Source: Gnetum montanum (lineage: Eukaryota; Streptophyta; Gnetopsida; Gnetales; Gnetaceae). From it: a stretch of DNA of 64,000 nt. Positions 1 through 11,731 of this stretch are shown piece by piece. The stretch covers positions 400,322-464,321 of the forward strand of contig MNCI01017969.1 of the NCBI GenBank assembly GCA_015680685.1. The letters run 5' to 3'. Made by a program: the position numbers and the translations under genes. The notes under the pieces are model-generated. The model was given only the letters and a program-made list of their open reading frames with translations. It did not search any database and had not been told where the DNA came from. Position 1 is the first letter of the stretch, and the number at the start of each line of letters is the position of its first letter.

Positions 1-1354
1 TTTTAGGTTGAATAAAAAAAAGTTTGGTTTTTTTAATCTAACGAATCTTGCAAAGATATTTTACTATGGCTATTTCTTTTTAAAATTATCTCTTAATTCT
101 TAAAATTAATATTGATTGACCTATTTCAAAGCTAGATCTAGGTGCTATTGATTTTGTTTTAATTTTATAGGTTAATGTTAGTTTGATTGTTGTAAAGAGA
201 AAGCCACTTGTGCATTTTCTTCTTTCAAGTAGCTTTCTTTCTGGTGGGGGGGGGAGGCGGGGCACTCCGAGTGTTAGCTCTTGCTCCCTATGAGTGGGTA
301 TTACACTACCCTTCATTGGTATCATTTAAGACTATGTGAGAGTGAACAAACATTGAACAATGAAGGCTTAAAAAAATAATTCTCTTTCATACTTCCTAGA
401 TCTCATATAATTTATGATTAGATGCAACTTATGGCATCTTCAAATGTTTCAAAGCTTAATGAATTTTACTTGGTTGTTGTATTATTATTATTCTCTTGAT
501 TGGTATTTATCTTTGAACTTCATTAGAAACAATTAAGGTTTTTAGGAACTTTTAGGTGTTTTAATAACTTTAAACCCCTCTATCTTGGATTAAAATAACA
601 TGGAGATCAAACCAATCATTTTTCACTTACATTGAAATAATTAATGCAATCTTAATGGATGTTTAAATTAAGTTCAACATAACATTTGGAATTCTATCCT
701 ATATGTTTTAATTTTTTGCAAGTTGGTATAAAAGAGTAAAATTTATCAAGTTTATTTCTTACTTGTAGGTGATTTCATGAAGTCATTATCACAAACATTA
801 AATTTCAAATTTTAAAAACTATTGATGGATTTATGATAATGATTCATGCTTGAGAGTAAGCTAGCTTTTAAGAGAATGCTTAGTGTAAATATATAAGTCA
901 CTAAGATGGAATTACTATTGTGATGATGCATTTGTTTGGATTTATAAAGATTATGTAGGTGACTTTATTAAAGGTAAACAAAACAATCCAATTGTTGAAG
1001 CAAAGTTTAAGTAGAGAGTTCACAAACAATAAAAGTAGTATAACAAAGACAAACCTTAGATTAATTATTATGTTAAAATAATTGAGTATGTAATATTTAT
1101 TTTTACTATTTTAATTTATTATTTTTATCATTATAAAATTTTAGATACTAATATTTCTATAACAAATAGGTATCTTTGTGAACATGAACCAAAAAATACA
1201 AATTGCATAATGGAAGAAAATAATCGAAAAAAATAGGTTGCATGTACACAATTATCATATGTATTATGTGAGAAGAAGACAATAGATCTTGTATAATTTA
1301 TTAGTTATGAAGAGACATCATCTTAATTATGCAATGGTACCATTCAACAAAGAT
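1..1354. other. AT-rich sequence, nothing recognised
   Basis: I see no coding pattern, LTR end or RNA gene here. The only local oddity is a G-rich patch at 243-262 (nine consecutive G, then GG and GGGG), which could fold as a G-quadruplex. The stretch may be the decayed left side of the repeats that follow. Confidence 0.4.
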
Positions 1355-2070
1355 GTCTTCTCACAAGAAGCACATCTACCCCAAGAAAGAAAGAGAAAGA
1401 ACAAGAAAGGAGTGTAAATTGATTTTCAAATCTCTTGCACTTGAATCTCAATATAATGAATACAAGAAATTGATGATACAATGAAGATCAATGACAAATT
1501 TTCTAGAGTAGCTAGTAATGAATCTATCAATGAACAGTGCTTGCATAATTCCCAATATTTTCACTTTGTCCTATACCCTCAAAATTTCCAAAAACTCCTT
1601 AGAATACGTGCAGTGGCTATCAAATGACCAGTATAGATGTCTACTTCAAAATGTAGGCATCTAACTAAAAATAGCCCCAATGCAAGAGAGACATCTTCTT
1701 GAAGGTGTAGACGTCTACTGTGAGACATCTTCCTATAGACATCTACTATGCAAGATAGACGTCTGTTGTTTTAGAGAGACATCTACTTTCTAGTATAACT
1801 TTGAGATATGAAGCATTCTTTGACCCTTGGGCTTCTTGATAGTCCTCAAAAGATGTTCTTTTTTCTCATAAACTCTGTTAACATCCACATTCTTATCTTT
1901 TCCTTTTTAGTCTTTATTTCATCATGGTAGCTCAAGTTCTTAAAGTCTTATCTTTCAAGTTGAAGTCCTTTGCTAATTAACTCTCTTATGGTCCTACAAG
2001 ATTACAATCACACACATACATTATACATTCTTAATTTTCTCTAAGGTTTTAACATTCCAAAAGATCAACA
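1355..2070 (-). mobile_element. Copia LTR fragment, same family as element I
   Basis: This matches the right-hand part of the LTRs at 55380-56103 and 61665-62260. Shared landmarks are the AAGAAGCACATC stretch near 1363, a GATACAATGAAG-type stretch near 1475, the AGATGTCT motif cluster, and the terminal GATCAACA at 2063-2070 (reverse complement TGTTGATC, the LTR start). About the first 400 bases of the LTR are missing on the left. It is either a truncated solo LTR or the edge of an element outside the window. It abuts the gag remnant of element E. Confidence 0.7.
1636..1789. repeat. AGACGTCT-derived motif array in copia LTR
   Basis: Eight copies of an 8-base motif occur in about 150 bases, as AGATGTCT, AGACATCT and two intact palindromes AGACGTCT (near 1711 and 1757). 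The first two forms are what CpG deamination of the palindrome on either strand would give. The core GACGTC is a C-box-type site for plant bZIP factors, so a role as an LTR enhancer is an inference. Confidence 0.65.
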
Positions 2071-2490
2071 CAAGGGATCACGATAGAAAAAGAAGAATGG
2101 ATCATGAGAGGCATGCTAATAGAATAAAAAGGCATAAATGTGGAAGATGATGAAGAAGATAGAAGAAGAGAAATTATACATGGAAGAAGAAACCATCATG
2201 AGCATTGAAGGAGTCACTACTACAATAGAGCTTACAAACCTAAAGATTATGAAGAACCCCTACTAGCTACTTGCAGTATGATCAATATCTGAGAAGCAAT
2301 GTACATACACACTAGGCATCTAAGGGATAGTCACATCAAGTGACATGATATGAATAATATTCCAAAGTTCAAAGAAGAATATAATGCAGATCTACAACAT
2401 TACCTCCAAGCCTTTCATGATGCCTACACCCTATAGAATACAGAGAACAACTGGCAGAAGTTAAAGTTGTTTTCCAAAACACTCATTAAG
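2071..2490 (+). pseudogene. gag remnant of element E, left piece
   Basis: The translation carries an Arg/His-rich stretch, then NNIPKF, LQHYLQAFHDAYTL and NNWQKLKLF, the same gag core seen in elements A, B and D. It has several stops. The frame stops at 2490, where element A is inserted, and resumes at 15521. Gag would form the retrotransposon particle; this copy cannot. Confidence 0.7.
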
Positions 2491-3429
2491 TGATGAGTCG
2501 TGGTTTGGTTGCATCAATGAGGGCTCATCAATGTGGCCTCATTAACTAGGCCTTGTTAACAAGGTCCCATCAACGCATGCAATCATGCATCAACGAGGCC
2601 CCATCGATGTAGGGTCTACTTTTCATCTATAAACACATGCTCACTAGCCACATTTATGGCAAGAGATTTTAGTAGTAGTTGAACTCTTACAGTCTTTACA
2701 TTTGAAAGTTAGAATATTTCTCCCAAGTGCCTGTAGTAGAAGTCATTGAGTGTACAGATCTTTATTCAAGCATTGTTGTACCTCATCATGACAGTGCATG
2801 TAGCAATAAGGATGAGCTTTCTAATAAACCTTGCAGCATTTTGTATAGATTAAATATTTCATTTATGAATTTAATGTTTTTAATCAATTATTCAATATTT
2901 TCTAGTAATTAAGCTAATTAAGATAATTAAGTGAGATAAGCTAGATAGATTAAATACATAAGTATGACCACTTTGAGTGTAACATGTATTCACTTGGTAA
3001 TCCCAGCAACATTAGTGCTTGGTGTGCCTAGTAGCGTAGCACTTAGTAACCTAGCAATGGATACATGGGTTCAAGACATGTACAAAAAGTGGGAACGGAT
3101 GCTTAGGTTAGGATTAGTTAGAGACTAGTTAGTTAGTTAATTTAGATTAATCATTAAATTACTATATATATATATCTCTCTCTCTCTCTCTTCAAGCACC
3201 CAAAGACATAAAACATAAAATGATAAAAATTCTATGCCTCAATTACTCTTCCTCTTACCACTATGCTTTACAAGTGTAATTAGAAAGACAATGAATGACC
3301 TTAGGGCAAGGTTCACTTCCTAGAACACTAGTGTACCGAAAACTATAAAGTTTGTGGAATTCAACTAGATTATGCGTGAACACTTTGTGATTCATATGGT
3401 TAGGTGTAGGGGTACCTCATTGCTCATCA
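2491..3429 (+). repeat. 5' LTR of element A
   Basis: This begins TGATGAGTCG and ends TGCTCATCA. U3 holds repeated CATCAATG/CATCGATG words. A TATA box (CTATAAAC) lies at 2628-2635. Downstream is the repeated block built on CTTGGTAATCCCAG. It matches the 3' LTR at 14631-15520. Confidence 0.88.
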
Positions 3430-3430
3430 T

Positions 3431-3448
3431 TGGCACCATTGCCAGGGA
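3431..3448 (+). other. Primer binding site, tRNA-Asp type
   Basis: TGGCACCATTGCCAGGGA sits one base after the LTR. It matches the complement of a plant tRNA-Asp 3' end (TGGCGCCGTTGCCGGGGA) except for three G-to-A changes. Athila-type elements use this tRNA as primer for minus-strand DNA synthesis. Confidence 0.8.
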
Positions 3449-3579
3449 CTTTTTTTGTTGAAACATGTGCTATCTAGGATTAGTGAATATTATTAATATC
3501 ATTTGATGAACTCAAGGAAAACATCACTCTCACATGACATATAACTACTAAGCACACTAATAATTTTATTTGTTGCAAA

Positions 3580-6000
3580 ATGTCTTCTTCCCAATGGTGT
3601 GAAGATGTTAAACTGTCGATCGCACAAGAGTGCAAAGTGATATATACTCATCCAAATGAGTATGTATTAGACTTCACCTTCATCCTACATTAGGATAAAC
3701 AACTACAATGGCATGATATGGAGGTCAACATTGTATTGCCTCCTAATCGATATGTTCTTGGGATACTGTTTCAAACCCTTAAAAAGTTTGGAATCTTGGA
3801 TCTTCATGAGGAATATGTTGTGAAAAATCATGACACTCGAGAAATACCATCCCATTGAAACACAATGCAAGCAAGATCGACACCAAGTGAAGCACTATAA
3901 GTTTACGAAGGAAAAACATTTTACAAATCCCTTATTCATCCTAAATTAAGATGAAAATGAGGATCCTCCCTTTGAAGGTTCTCAACATGAATATTCACCA
4001 CCCCCTATTGTTGGTAATGAGGGTGTGACCCTAAACCTATGATCCACTATTCATAAACTAGGTTTAGGAAAATGTGACAATTAAGGTAGGAACTCAAGTA
4101 AACATCGCAATGGCAAGGGATCTAAGGATGGAGGTTGTAAAGAGCAAATTGTGGTGGTAGATACCACAATGGCAGTGGTGGTCCACCTTCCTCTCCATCC
4201 TCTTCATCCAATTCTGAACATTCCTCTTCATCTACCAATTCTCATAAAAGCCACTGTCAAAATAATCATGATGAAGGAGATCAACAAGATAACAATGATC
4301 ATCAAGGCCATCAAGAGCATAGAGGTGATAGAAACAATCATAAGTTTCATCAACACAATGATGATGTTGAACCTTTATTGGTGAATCAAAGCATGCTTAA
4401 CATTGCAAAGGTAGTAAAGATCCCAACCAGGAATGTGAAGGTTAGTCAGATTAAGCACTTAGATATGAACAATACCTCAATATTTGAGGGGGGATACAAT
4501 TTTGATTTGCAAACACATCTATAAGCTTTCCATGATGCCTATGCCTTACAAAACATTTAAAATAACTAGCAAAAACTCAAGCTCTTCCCTAGGATACTCA
4601 TCAATCTGAGAGTTGGTACTAGTCCTTGGAACTCGAATCCATTCATTGATGAAGTACCATGTTAGAGCTATTTAATGACAAATACCAAATGTACTCTAGA
4701 GTGTCTAATTTGAGAAGGCAAATCCAAGGCTAAAAATAAAGAACACATGAACCCTTGGATGCTACCATGGGTAGATACTATTCACTCTTACACCAATGCC
4801 CTATTCATGGTTATTCTCATAGGAAACAACTTCACCACATCATAGATGGGCTTAGAGCAGAAACTAGAAGAACTCTTGGGATGTATGCCCAAGGGAGATT
4901 ATCTAAACTGAGAGCTTATCAAATCCAAAGGCTGATAGAGTCGGTAGCAAAAGAAGAAGGTGAGATGTGAAAAAGGGAAAGTTTAGAAGAGTATAATAGG
5001 GATCCTTCCATTAGGAAATGGGAGGTTTGATTTTATGACAAGGAGGAGTCACCACTCAATGAAGTGGTGAACAGGAAAACCTTACCCATCCAAAAATCTA
5101 CTTCTAATATTTCAACAAAGGTTGATAAACTATAGGACTCTTTAAAAGAAAACTTCCAAACTACTCTAAATATTACTAAAGAATCCAAAGAGAAAAATGG
5201 TGATCATAATCACAAGAGATGAAAAGAAGCTGAACATGCCTACCAAAGAGGTAAGGGCAAAGCTACTACCATAGAGGAAGTTGTGAAAAGTCACTCTAAT
5301 AATGAAACTGGTTGTAACATCTATCAATACGAGCATCCAAAAGGATGTTGCCCTATGGTGTCACACTTACAAGAGTCTAAAATGTACACATTGAATCCTC
5401 AACTAGCATGTAGGCAAGCACTAAAGCAATTGTCTTATCCTCAAGGCAATCCAAGGCAGTTACACCAGCAACAATAAGCTTACTACCCAAGTGGAGCTCC
5501 ACCACAAACATATAGCAATACCAATAATGGCATCAACCACAATCATGGGGAATGCCACCACCAAAGTAGCAGTACCCTTATAGACAACCAAATCCATATG
5601 GGTACTATGTTTAGCAACCCATTTCTCTAAGAAGTTTTGCAAGTCATGTCTCATTTCAACATTACTAGTATCCTCTAGAGTACCACTGAACACATTCACC
5701 ATCTACTCAAGGAGAAAACCCATATCCAGACCACCCTCTACATCTATCTACATACACACCTCTACCCTCAACCTAGTTACCTCCTACTCCATCCATGCAA
5801 GGTGAGATTCCTCCACAACCACAGAAATAAAATGCTACCAAGTTATACATTCACAACTGGCTTTCTAGCCAAGTGGTTTATACAATCAATCTAGAAAAAG
5901 ACCCTTCTTCCAACCCAAGAATCCTCTCCAACCCTCACAACCTAGTACAGCTGATCACCTTGCATGTCTAGTACCCACATCCTCTACATCAAATACCTTT
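3580..6000 (+). pseudogene. gag of element A, degenerate
   Basis: A possible start is the ATG at 3580 (MSSSQW), at the same place as starts in B (23495) and C (49145). The order is an N-terminal part with YTHPNEYV; a His/Asp-rich hydrophilic stretch (about 4150-4380); the gag core with AFHDAYALQN near 4530 and HIIDGLRAE near 4840; a lysine-rich segment; and a cysteine-histidine knuckle near 5313-5360 (CNIYQYEHPKGCCP, where relatives have CEIC). A Pro/Gln-rich tail follows. Frameshifts and stops break it into short pieces. It would have coated the element's RNA in cytoplasmic particles. Confidence 0.75.
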
Positions 6001-6039
6001 GAGTGTCCTTCAAACTAAACACTTCCTTGGATCTACACT

Positions 6040-6860
6040 ATGATGCTAACTCATACTGTTTTCGATTGGATCAAGGCTAGTAACCTTCCTACAAGAAGAT
6101 CTGACCCAGGAAGTCCACTCATTTACCTACAAATCACTAAACATGATCCATGCAAGGCTCTTCTTAATTTTGGTTCTGATATCAATCTCATCTCCAATGA
6201 CATCTACAAGGCTTAGAACCTACCACATCTCAAGAAGAGTAACATCTATCTAGAATTGGAAAATTAATCAATCACTATTCCTTTGGAATTAATGGAGAAT
6301 ATTGTGACCACAGTAAGTGGATGGTCCTATCTTGCCAATTTTCTAGTGATTAGGATTAAAAAATACAAAGGTGACTTCCCCATCATTATGGGAAGGGCTT
6401 GAGTAAGCACAGTTGATGCACATATGGGCATAAGGAGCCTCTCCTTGGAAATCTTCAAGGAAAATGAATTTGAAAAATTAAAGAAGAAGCATATTCCATG
6501 CATCACATATAGCGGTAATAGGTGCAATTGTGTGTAAAATATTTGGTCCATCAGAAGTACATACATCAAAGCATGCAATTAGTGTGCACAAGAAACAAAT
6601 ATTTAAAGGTGTTTGTACATAGTACCCACAAAATAGAAGGGCACCTAGTGGCTAATATTTGACTCAAATAGCAACACATTATGCATGGAACCAGTTGAGA
6701 GTTTAACATGTGCTTATGTTGAAAAAATGGATGAACTTAAGCAAGTTCATCACCAACTCTCTAATGATGAAGATGATGATACTTGTTGGAGAGAGTTGGA
6801 AATCTCGAATAACTTCAAGTAGGAGCACCTAGAACTAAAAACTCTACCAACCAACATGAA
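6040..6860 (+). pseudogene. Aspartic protease region of element A
   Basis: A protease core is visible: DWIKASNLP, SPLIYLQIT, ALLNFGSDINLIS and DFPIIMGRA. The catalytic triplet, D-L-G in relative C, is N-F-G here, so the active Asp is lost. The flap and hydrophobic segments are recognisable by comparison with B (26090-26340) and C (51640-51910). The linker that follows ends at LPTNMKYALF near 6860, just before RT. Stops are present. Confidence 0.72.
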
Positions 6861-7039
6861 ATATGCATTGTTTCAACAATAGTAAACTAGCCATAATCAA
6901 TGCCAAACTTGCTCCTAAACAAAAAGAAAAGTTGTTAAAGGTGGTCAACAAATGGCCAACAGTCTTTTCTTGGTGATATCTTAAGCTAATAGGAATCGAT
7001 CCAAGGATATGCCAATATCGCATTTACACCAACCTGGCC

Positions 7040-7845
7040 ATGTAGCCAAGAAAGAAGCCACAGAGGTGGTTGAATCCCAAATTGAAGTAAACTTTCAAGG
7101 AGGAAATAGAGCAACTCCTCAAACTATGGTTCATCTATCCCATCATGAATAGTGAGTGGGTTAGCCCACTCATAATTATGCCAAAGAAAGGTGGTAAATG
7201 GTGGGTCTACATTGACTTCAAGCTATTGAATGTGGCAATATTTAAAGATCATTTTCCATTGCCATTTTTGGATCAAGTGTTAGACATCATATCTAGGAAT
7301 TTCTATTATAACTTCTTGGATGGTTATAGTGGCTATAACCAAATCCAAATTAATCGAAAATATTAGGACAAGACAACATTCATGAGTCCTTAGGGAACTT
7401 TTGCATATTGTATGCCATTTGGTCTATGCAATGCCCCTACAACATTTCAACACTTGGTCCTTAGTATTTTCTAACAGCAAATCAATAATGGTGTGGAAGT
7501 CTTCATGGATGACTTCTCCACCTATGGAGCTATGTTTTGGTAAGCCTTGGACCACCTTGAAAAAGTACTAAAAAGATGTGTTGAAAAAAAATCTATGGCT
7601 CAACTAGCAAAAAAGTCACCTTATGGTTCAAGAAGGCATTGTGTTGGGGCATAAAATTTCACAAGAAGGGATTGAGGTAGACCCAGAAAAGATAAGGGTC
7701 ATCCAAGGAATTGCATGTCAACCAACGATTCATAGAGAATTTCTTGAAGATCACAAAGCTGTTGGTTGAGTTGACAAAGAAACATGCTCTATTCATCTAG
7801 ACCAAGGAATGTGAACATGCATTCCAACAATTAAAGGAAAAATTC
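7040..7845 (+). pseudogene. Reverse transcriptase of element A
   Basis: This is recognisable Ty3/gypsy RT. The fragment from 7145 reads SEWVSPLIIMPKKGGKW, then DFKLLN, FLDGYSGYNQI, FAYCMPFGLCNAPTTFQ and the catalytic FMDDFS at 7502-7519. Both Asp residues of the active site remain (FMDD in place of the usual YMDD or YVDD). The frame is broken after 7366 and again after 7560. The region copied the element's RNA into DNA; this copy is inactive. Confidence 0.88.
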
Positions 7846-8270
7846 ATAGAAACTCCAATTCTATAGACACCAGATTGGTCTAGACCATTTTACATAATGA
7901 CAGACACATCTAATTATTCTTTGGAAGCTATGCTCATGTAGTTGGATGATAAAAAACATCCATATTATATCCACTACATGAGTTGAAGCATTGTCGGTGC
8001 ACAATTGAATTATACCACAACTGAAAAAGGACTAATGACAGTGGTGTATGCTCTCAACAAGTGCAGGAACAATGTGCTTGGCTATAAAGTATTTGCATGC
8101 ATAGAGAATAATGTCATCCACTTCTTGATGAACAAGTTGATGGTAAGCCCTTATATCATACAGTGGCTCGTGATCTTGTAGGAGTTCAATCTCATGATGG
8201 TAGATCAAAAAGGAACTAAGAATGTGGTCATTGAACACCTTTCTAGATTAAATGGAATAATAAAGAGGAG
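7846..8270 (+). pseudogene. RNase H of element A
   Basis: The frame downstream of RT shows DWSRPFYIMTDTSNYSLEA, then GAQLNYTTTEKGLMTVVYAL and VVIEHLSRLN, the pattern of a gypsy RNase H. The TDTS stretch holds the first catalytic Asp. Several stops break it. Its role was removal of the RNA strand after reverse transcription. Confidence 0.8.
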
Positions 8271-8329
8271 GATAGCCCACTCTCTAATCAATTTCCAGAC
8301 AAAATCCTCTTTACAAGAGCAATAAATGA

Positions 8330-9701
8330 CCAAGTGTCCACAAAAACAAAATGGTATGATGGCATCCTCCCTTACCTTCTCATTTAGGAGATGTCACAAG
8401 ATCTTGACTTTAGAGAGAAGCAACAATTTCTTTATCAGGCCACATACTTCATGGAAATCAATGGACACCTCTACAAGGTATGCACTAATGGCCTAATTCA
8501 TTGGTGTGTCCCTAATGAAGATCAACTGCATGTTCTCCAAGATTCTCACAAAGGACCTTGCAGAGGCCACTATGCAAGGAGATGCATAGCTATAAAAATC
8601 CTAATGGCAGGATACTATTAGCCTACAATATTCAAAGATGTCCACTATTTTTTTTGATCTTGTGAACATTGTCAATGAGATGGTGGGATGACTGCTCGAA
8701 TGGAAGGTCATCAATAGTGGATTAAACCACTAGAGTCCTTTGATATATGGGACATTGACTTCATGGATCCCATCACATCCATGTCTAACATAAAGGCGTA
8801 TATCATTGTAGCAATTGATTATTACACTAAATGGGTAGAAGTAATAACCATTGATGATTGTACATCATCCATTGCTACTAGATTTATATAACAAAATTTT
8901 GTGAATCAGTTTGGGGTGCCACATGCACTAATTTCTAACAATGGAACTCATTTCATAAGTGAAACTTTTAGAAAGTTGATGTAACTCTTGGGGGTTAAGC
9001 ATAAATTAACAACACCCTATCACCCCCAAGCCAATGATTAAGTAGAGGTAACTAACCAAGAGATTACAAAAATCCTAACATAGACCATTAGCAAATATAG
9101 GAAAGATTGGAGTACAAAACTCAATGATGTCCTTTGGGCTTACTACTCAACATGGAAACTTCCTATTGGCTATTCTCTCTACAAGCTATTATATGGAAAA
9201 CTTCCAATGCTCTTGATTCAATCTAAGCTCCATACACTCTCAATAGCCTATGATTTGAATCTTGACCTAAGTCTAGCATAGAAAGATAGATTGATCAACC
9301 TCAATGTGCTAGATGAAAACCAATTGGTGGCCCTATCTTTGAATAAGGTGCACAAGGCATTTAATAAGCAACGTCATGAACTAAGAATATGAAAGGTAAA
9401 ACTTAAACCAAGAGATAAGGTTCTCTATTAGAATCTCACACATGTACCCCAGAAGACCAAATTTCAAATGTTATGGGAGGGACCTTATATAATTGATCAA
9501 ACCTTTCCCTCTAGGTCCATGTTAATTTACAAACCTAAGGGCCCAAATAAAAATTATTTGGTCAACATCCAGCAAGTGAAACCTTTCCTAGAACCAAGAC
9601 AAGCCAGTGCAACTACCACCTTAATGGATGGACAACCATGTTCAATTTTTCAAATCTCCTCTTTTCAACTTAGTCGTGGGGGAGATGGCCATCTGTGCTA
9701 A
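8330..9701 (+). pseudogene. Integrase of element A
   Basis: The zinc-binding HHCC part is at about 8540-8680 (SHKGPCRGHY ... CEHC). The core then has DIDFMDP (about 8755), ISNNGTHF (about 8930, where the second catalytic Asp is now Asn) and QVEVTNQE (about 9045). The C-terminal part ends MLWEGPYIIDQTFPSRS, VKPFLEP and SRGGDGHLC with a stop at 9699-9701. It has about ten in-frame stops. No chromodomain is seen, which fits an Athila-like rather than a chromovirus assignment. Confidence 0.85.
9675..9688 (+). other. Internal polypurine tract at end of pol (element A)
   Basis: The sequence TCGTGGGGGAGATG lies just before the pol stop. It closely resembles the true polypurine tract next to the 3' LTR (CATGGGGGTA, 14621-14630). 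The same motif is kept at 26778-26792 (B), 52354-52369 (C) and, in altered form, 20776-20786 (D). It may serve as a second plus-strand primer; this is an inference. Confidence 0.5.
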
Positions 9702-11223
9702 CAACCCATATGGCTTCTCAATTTTTCTACTTTTTTCACATTTTTTATTTTACAAGTTATTTATTTTTCAAATTTTTGATTTTCAGTTTCTTCCATTTTT
9801 TATCATTTTTTGTTTTGCACCATCATTAGTATATTTGAACCTTTCTTGATTATTGTATACTTTCTTATATATTTTACCTTGTTTTGTTTTGTTTGAGTGT
9901 GACTTTTCATCATTTTTGCTAATAAAAGTATTTTAATACCATAGGACATAGTGTCACTATTGTTGTTTACTGATGATGGCTTGTGCTTAATGTTGTGATT
10001 ATCATTATCTGGTTTCTATTCTTGAATCCTGATGTTTGATGACTATGACACGATTTATTTTTCATAGAATAGGTAGTGAGTCCACGTCATCCTCCCATCC
10101 AAAAAACTCTATGATTTTCCTTATTCTAGGAATTTGAGGCCCTTTCCATTAAAGAAATTTTTAATCAATTGGTGACATTGGTAGTTCCAAAATTGGGAAG
10201 GATTCAAAGGTTTGTAGAGGATGTGACTTCAAGGGGACTCAATACTCTTTGTACTCTACTACTTGCTTGAGTGCCTAAGTATTTTTCATGAACTTCTTAC
10301 CATTCCATTCCAACTACTACTAGGAAATAAAATAAATTCTTTACATAGTGTGGTTCCCATCCAAAAATTCAAAAAGAAAACATGATGGGAATTTAAAGCA
10401 CATCCCTTAGAAAAATAAACAAGCTGCAAGCACTGGTTATGAGACTAGAAATACATGCATCCATGCTTAAATGTCCCCTCTAACTAAGGCCCTCTCTCAC
10501 TTCCTACTTCTTTTTTCTTCTCTTTATGGAACAATGGTTGTTTTGTGGAAACACTCTCATGTCTCAAGGGGATGGATCAATCTTAGAGTGGTGGTGTAAA
10601 TTCACTGAAAGTGGCTGGTTTTGGCCTAGACTAAGGATGGATCTTCTTAGGTCATTTTAAACACAAACTCCACAAGGGACTTCTTATGACCTCAATTTGG
10701 GATTCCATTCCACCTTCTCTATCATCCATCCATGTTACCACACCTCACCTTACTATCGGGTTCTATGTTATTCTCTATGTCTTAGTTTGATGTGTTTGAA
10801 TTCTTGGATAGATTCTTTTTGGTTAGTCGTTAACTTTTCATTATCATTAATCAACTGTGGGGCCAAAAAAAAAATTTTAGTTGAGGTTATGCAAGGGAAA
10901 CAAGGGCATGAGCCTGCTATGGGAAGGATCCACTTACATATCTCCTGGTTTGGTTAGTTAAGTCCCTTACCTTAGACATTGCTACAATCCTATCTTTCAC
11001 ATATTCCATTGTGCAAACCACTATGTGCTCCTTGATCTCTCATTTTCCATCCTCATTCTTCATTTTCTTAATTTTCTCAATTTTCGGGACTTCAACACCC
11101 TCTTCTCATATTTTCATCATGTTCATGGCTATTTGGACTTCCATTTGATCCTAATTTTGTTCAAAATATCTTTGTAATTTTCAAGTTTTGACCAAGTTAA
11201 TAAAAGTTAATGACGGTCAATAG
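9702..11223 (+). other. Non-coding spacer between pol and third ORF, element A
   Basis: This starts pyrimidine-rich and AT-rich, with no coding pattern. It holds blocks also present in B, C and D: GTGACTTCAAGGGGACT at 10223-10239, CTAACTAAGGCCCT near 10489 and GGGCATGAGCCTGCT at 10904-10918. The order of the blocks is the same in each element. The conservation suggests an RNA-level role, not proven. Confidence 0.6.
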
Positions 11224-11270
11224 CTGCATCGATGAGGTCCCATCAATGCATCAAAAAACCTCTATATATA
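11224..11270 (+). promoter_or_regulatory. U3-like module with TATA box ahead of third ORF
   Basis: GCATCGATGAGGTCCCATCA (11225-11244) resembles the repeated words in the LTR U3 of A (compare CAACGAGGCCCCATCGATG at 2600-2618). TATA-like TCTATATATA follows at 11261-11270. It sits about 460 bases before the third-ORF ATG. It looks like an internal copy of the LTR promoter; whether it drove transcription is unknown. Confidence 0.5.
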
Positions 11271-11731
11271 CCACCACAAACATTGAAATTCTTATCATTT
11301 TCTTCATAATGCTAGGGGATCTTTTGCCATTTTTTTCGAGCCCAAAACCTTCCAGAGCCCATAACTTCCTAACCGTTTGCACAAATCACTTCATTCTTTG
11401 ATCTTGTAGCTATCGGAGGTAAACAATTTATCGTTGGGACTGCAAACCTTAAGGTTTCTAATGAAATTTTTTTTTTGAAAATTTTTCTAGCTCCCCCAAA
11501 GGGTTAATAAATTTAACAATATAAAAACATCAATTTTTTCAAGAGTTAACCCTTCCAACACCCTCTAAGATGATTTATTAACATAAAACATAAATAAAAT
11601 AATGATTAAATTAATTAAATTATCCATCATCACAACTTAGCCAAGTATAACTATCCTAAGAAGATAAAGGCATCCCAATTGTTTCATGTTACACAACAAA
11701 TTATTAACCCATGGTCTTATTGTGATTACAA

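Noticed and set aside
243-262. G-rich patch as a regulatory G-quadruplex
   Set aside because: Only one such patch in non-coding AT-rich sequence with no gene nearby; noted but no function inferred.
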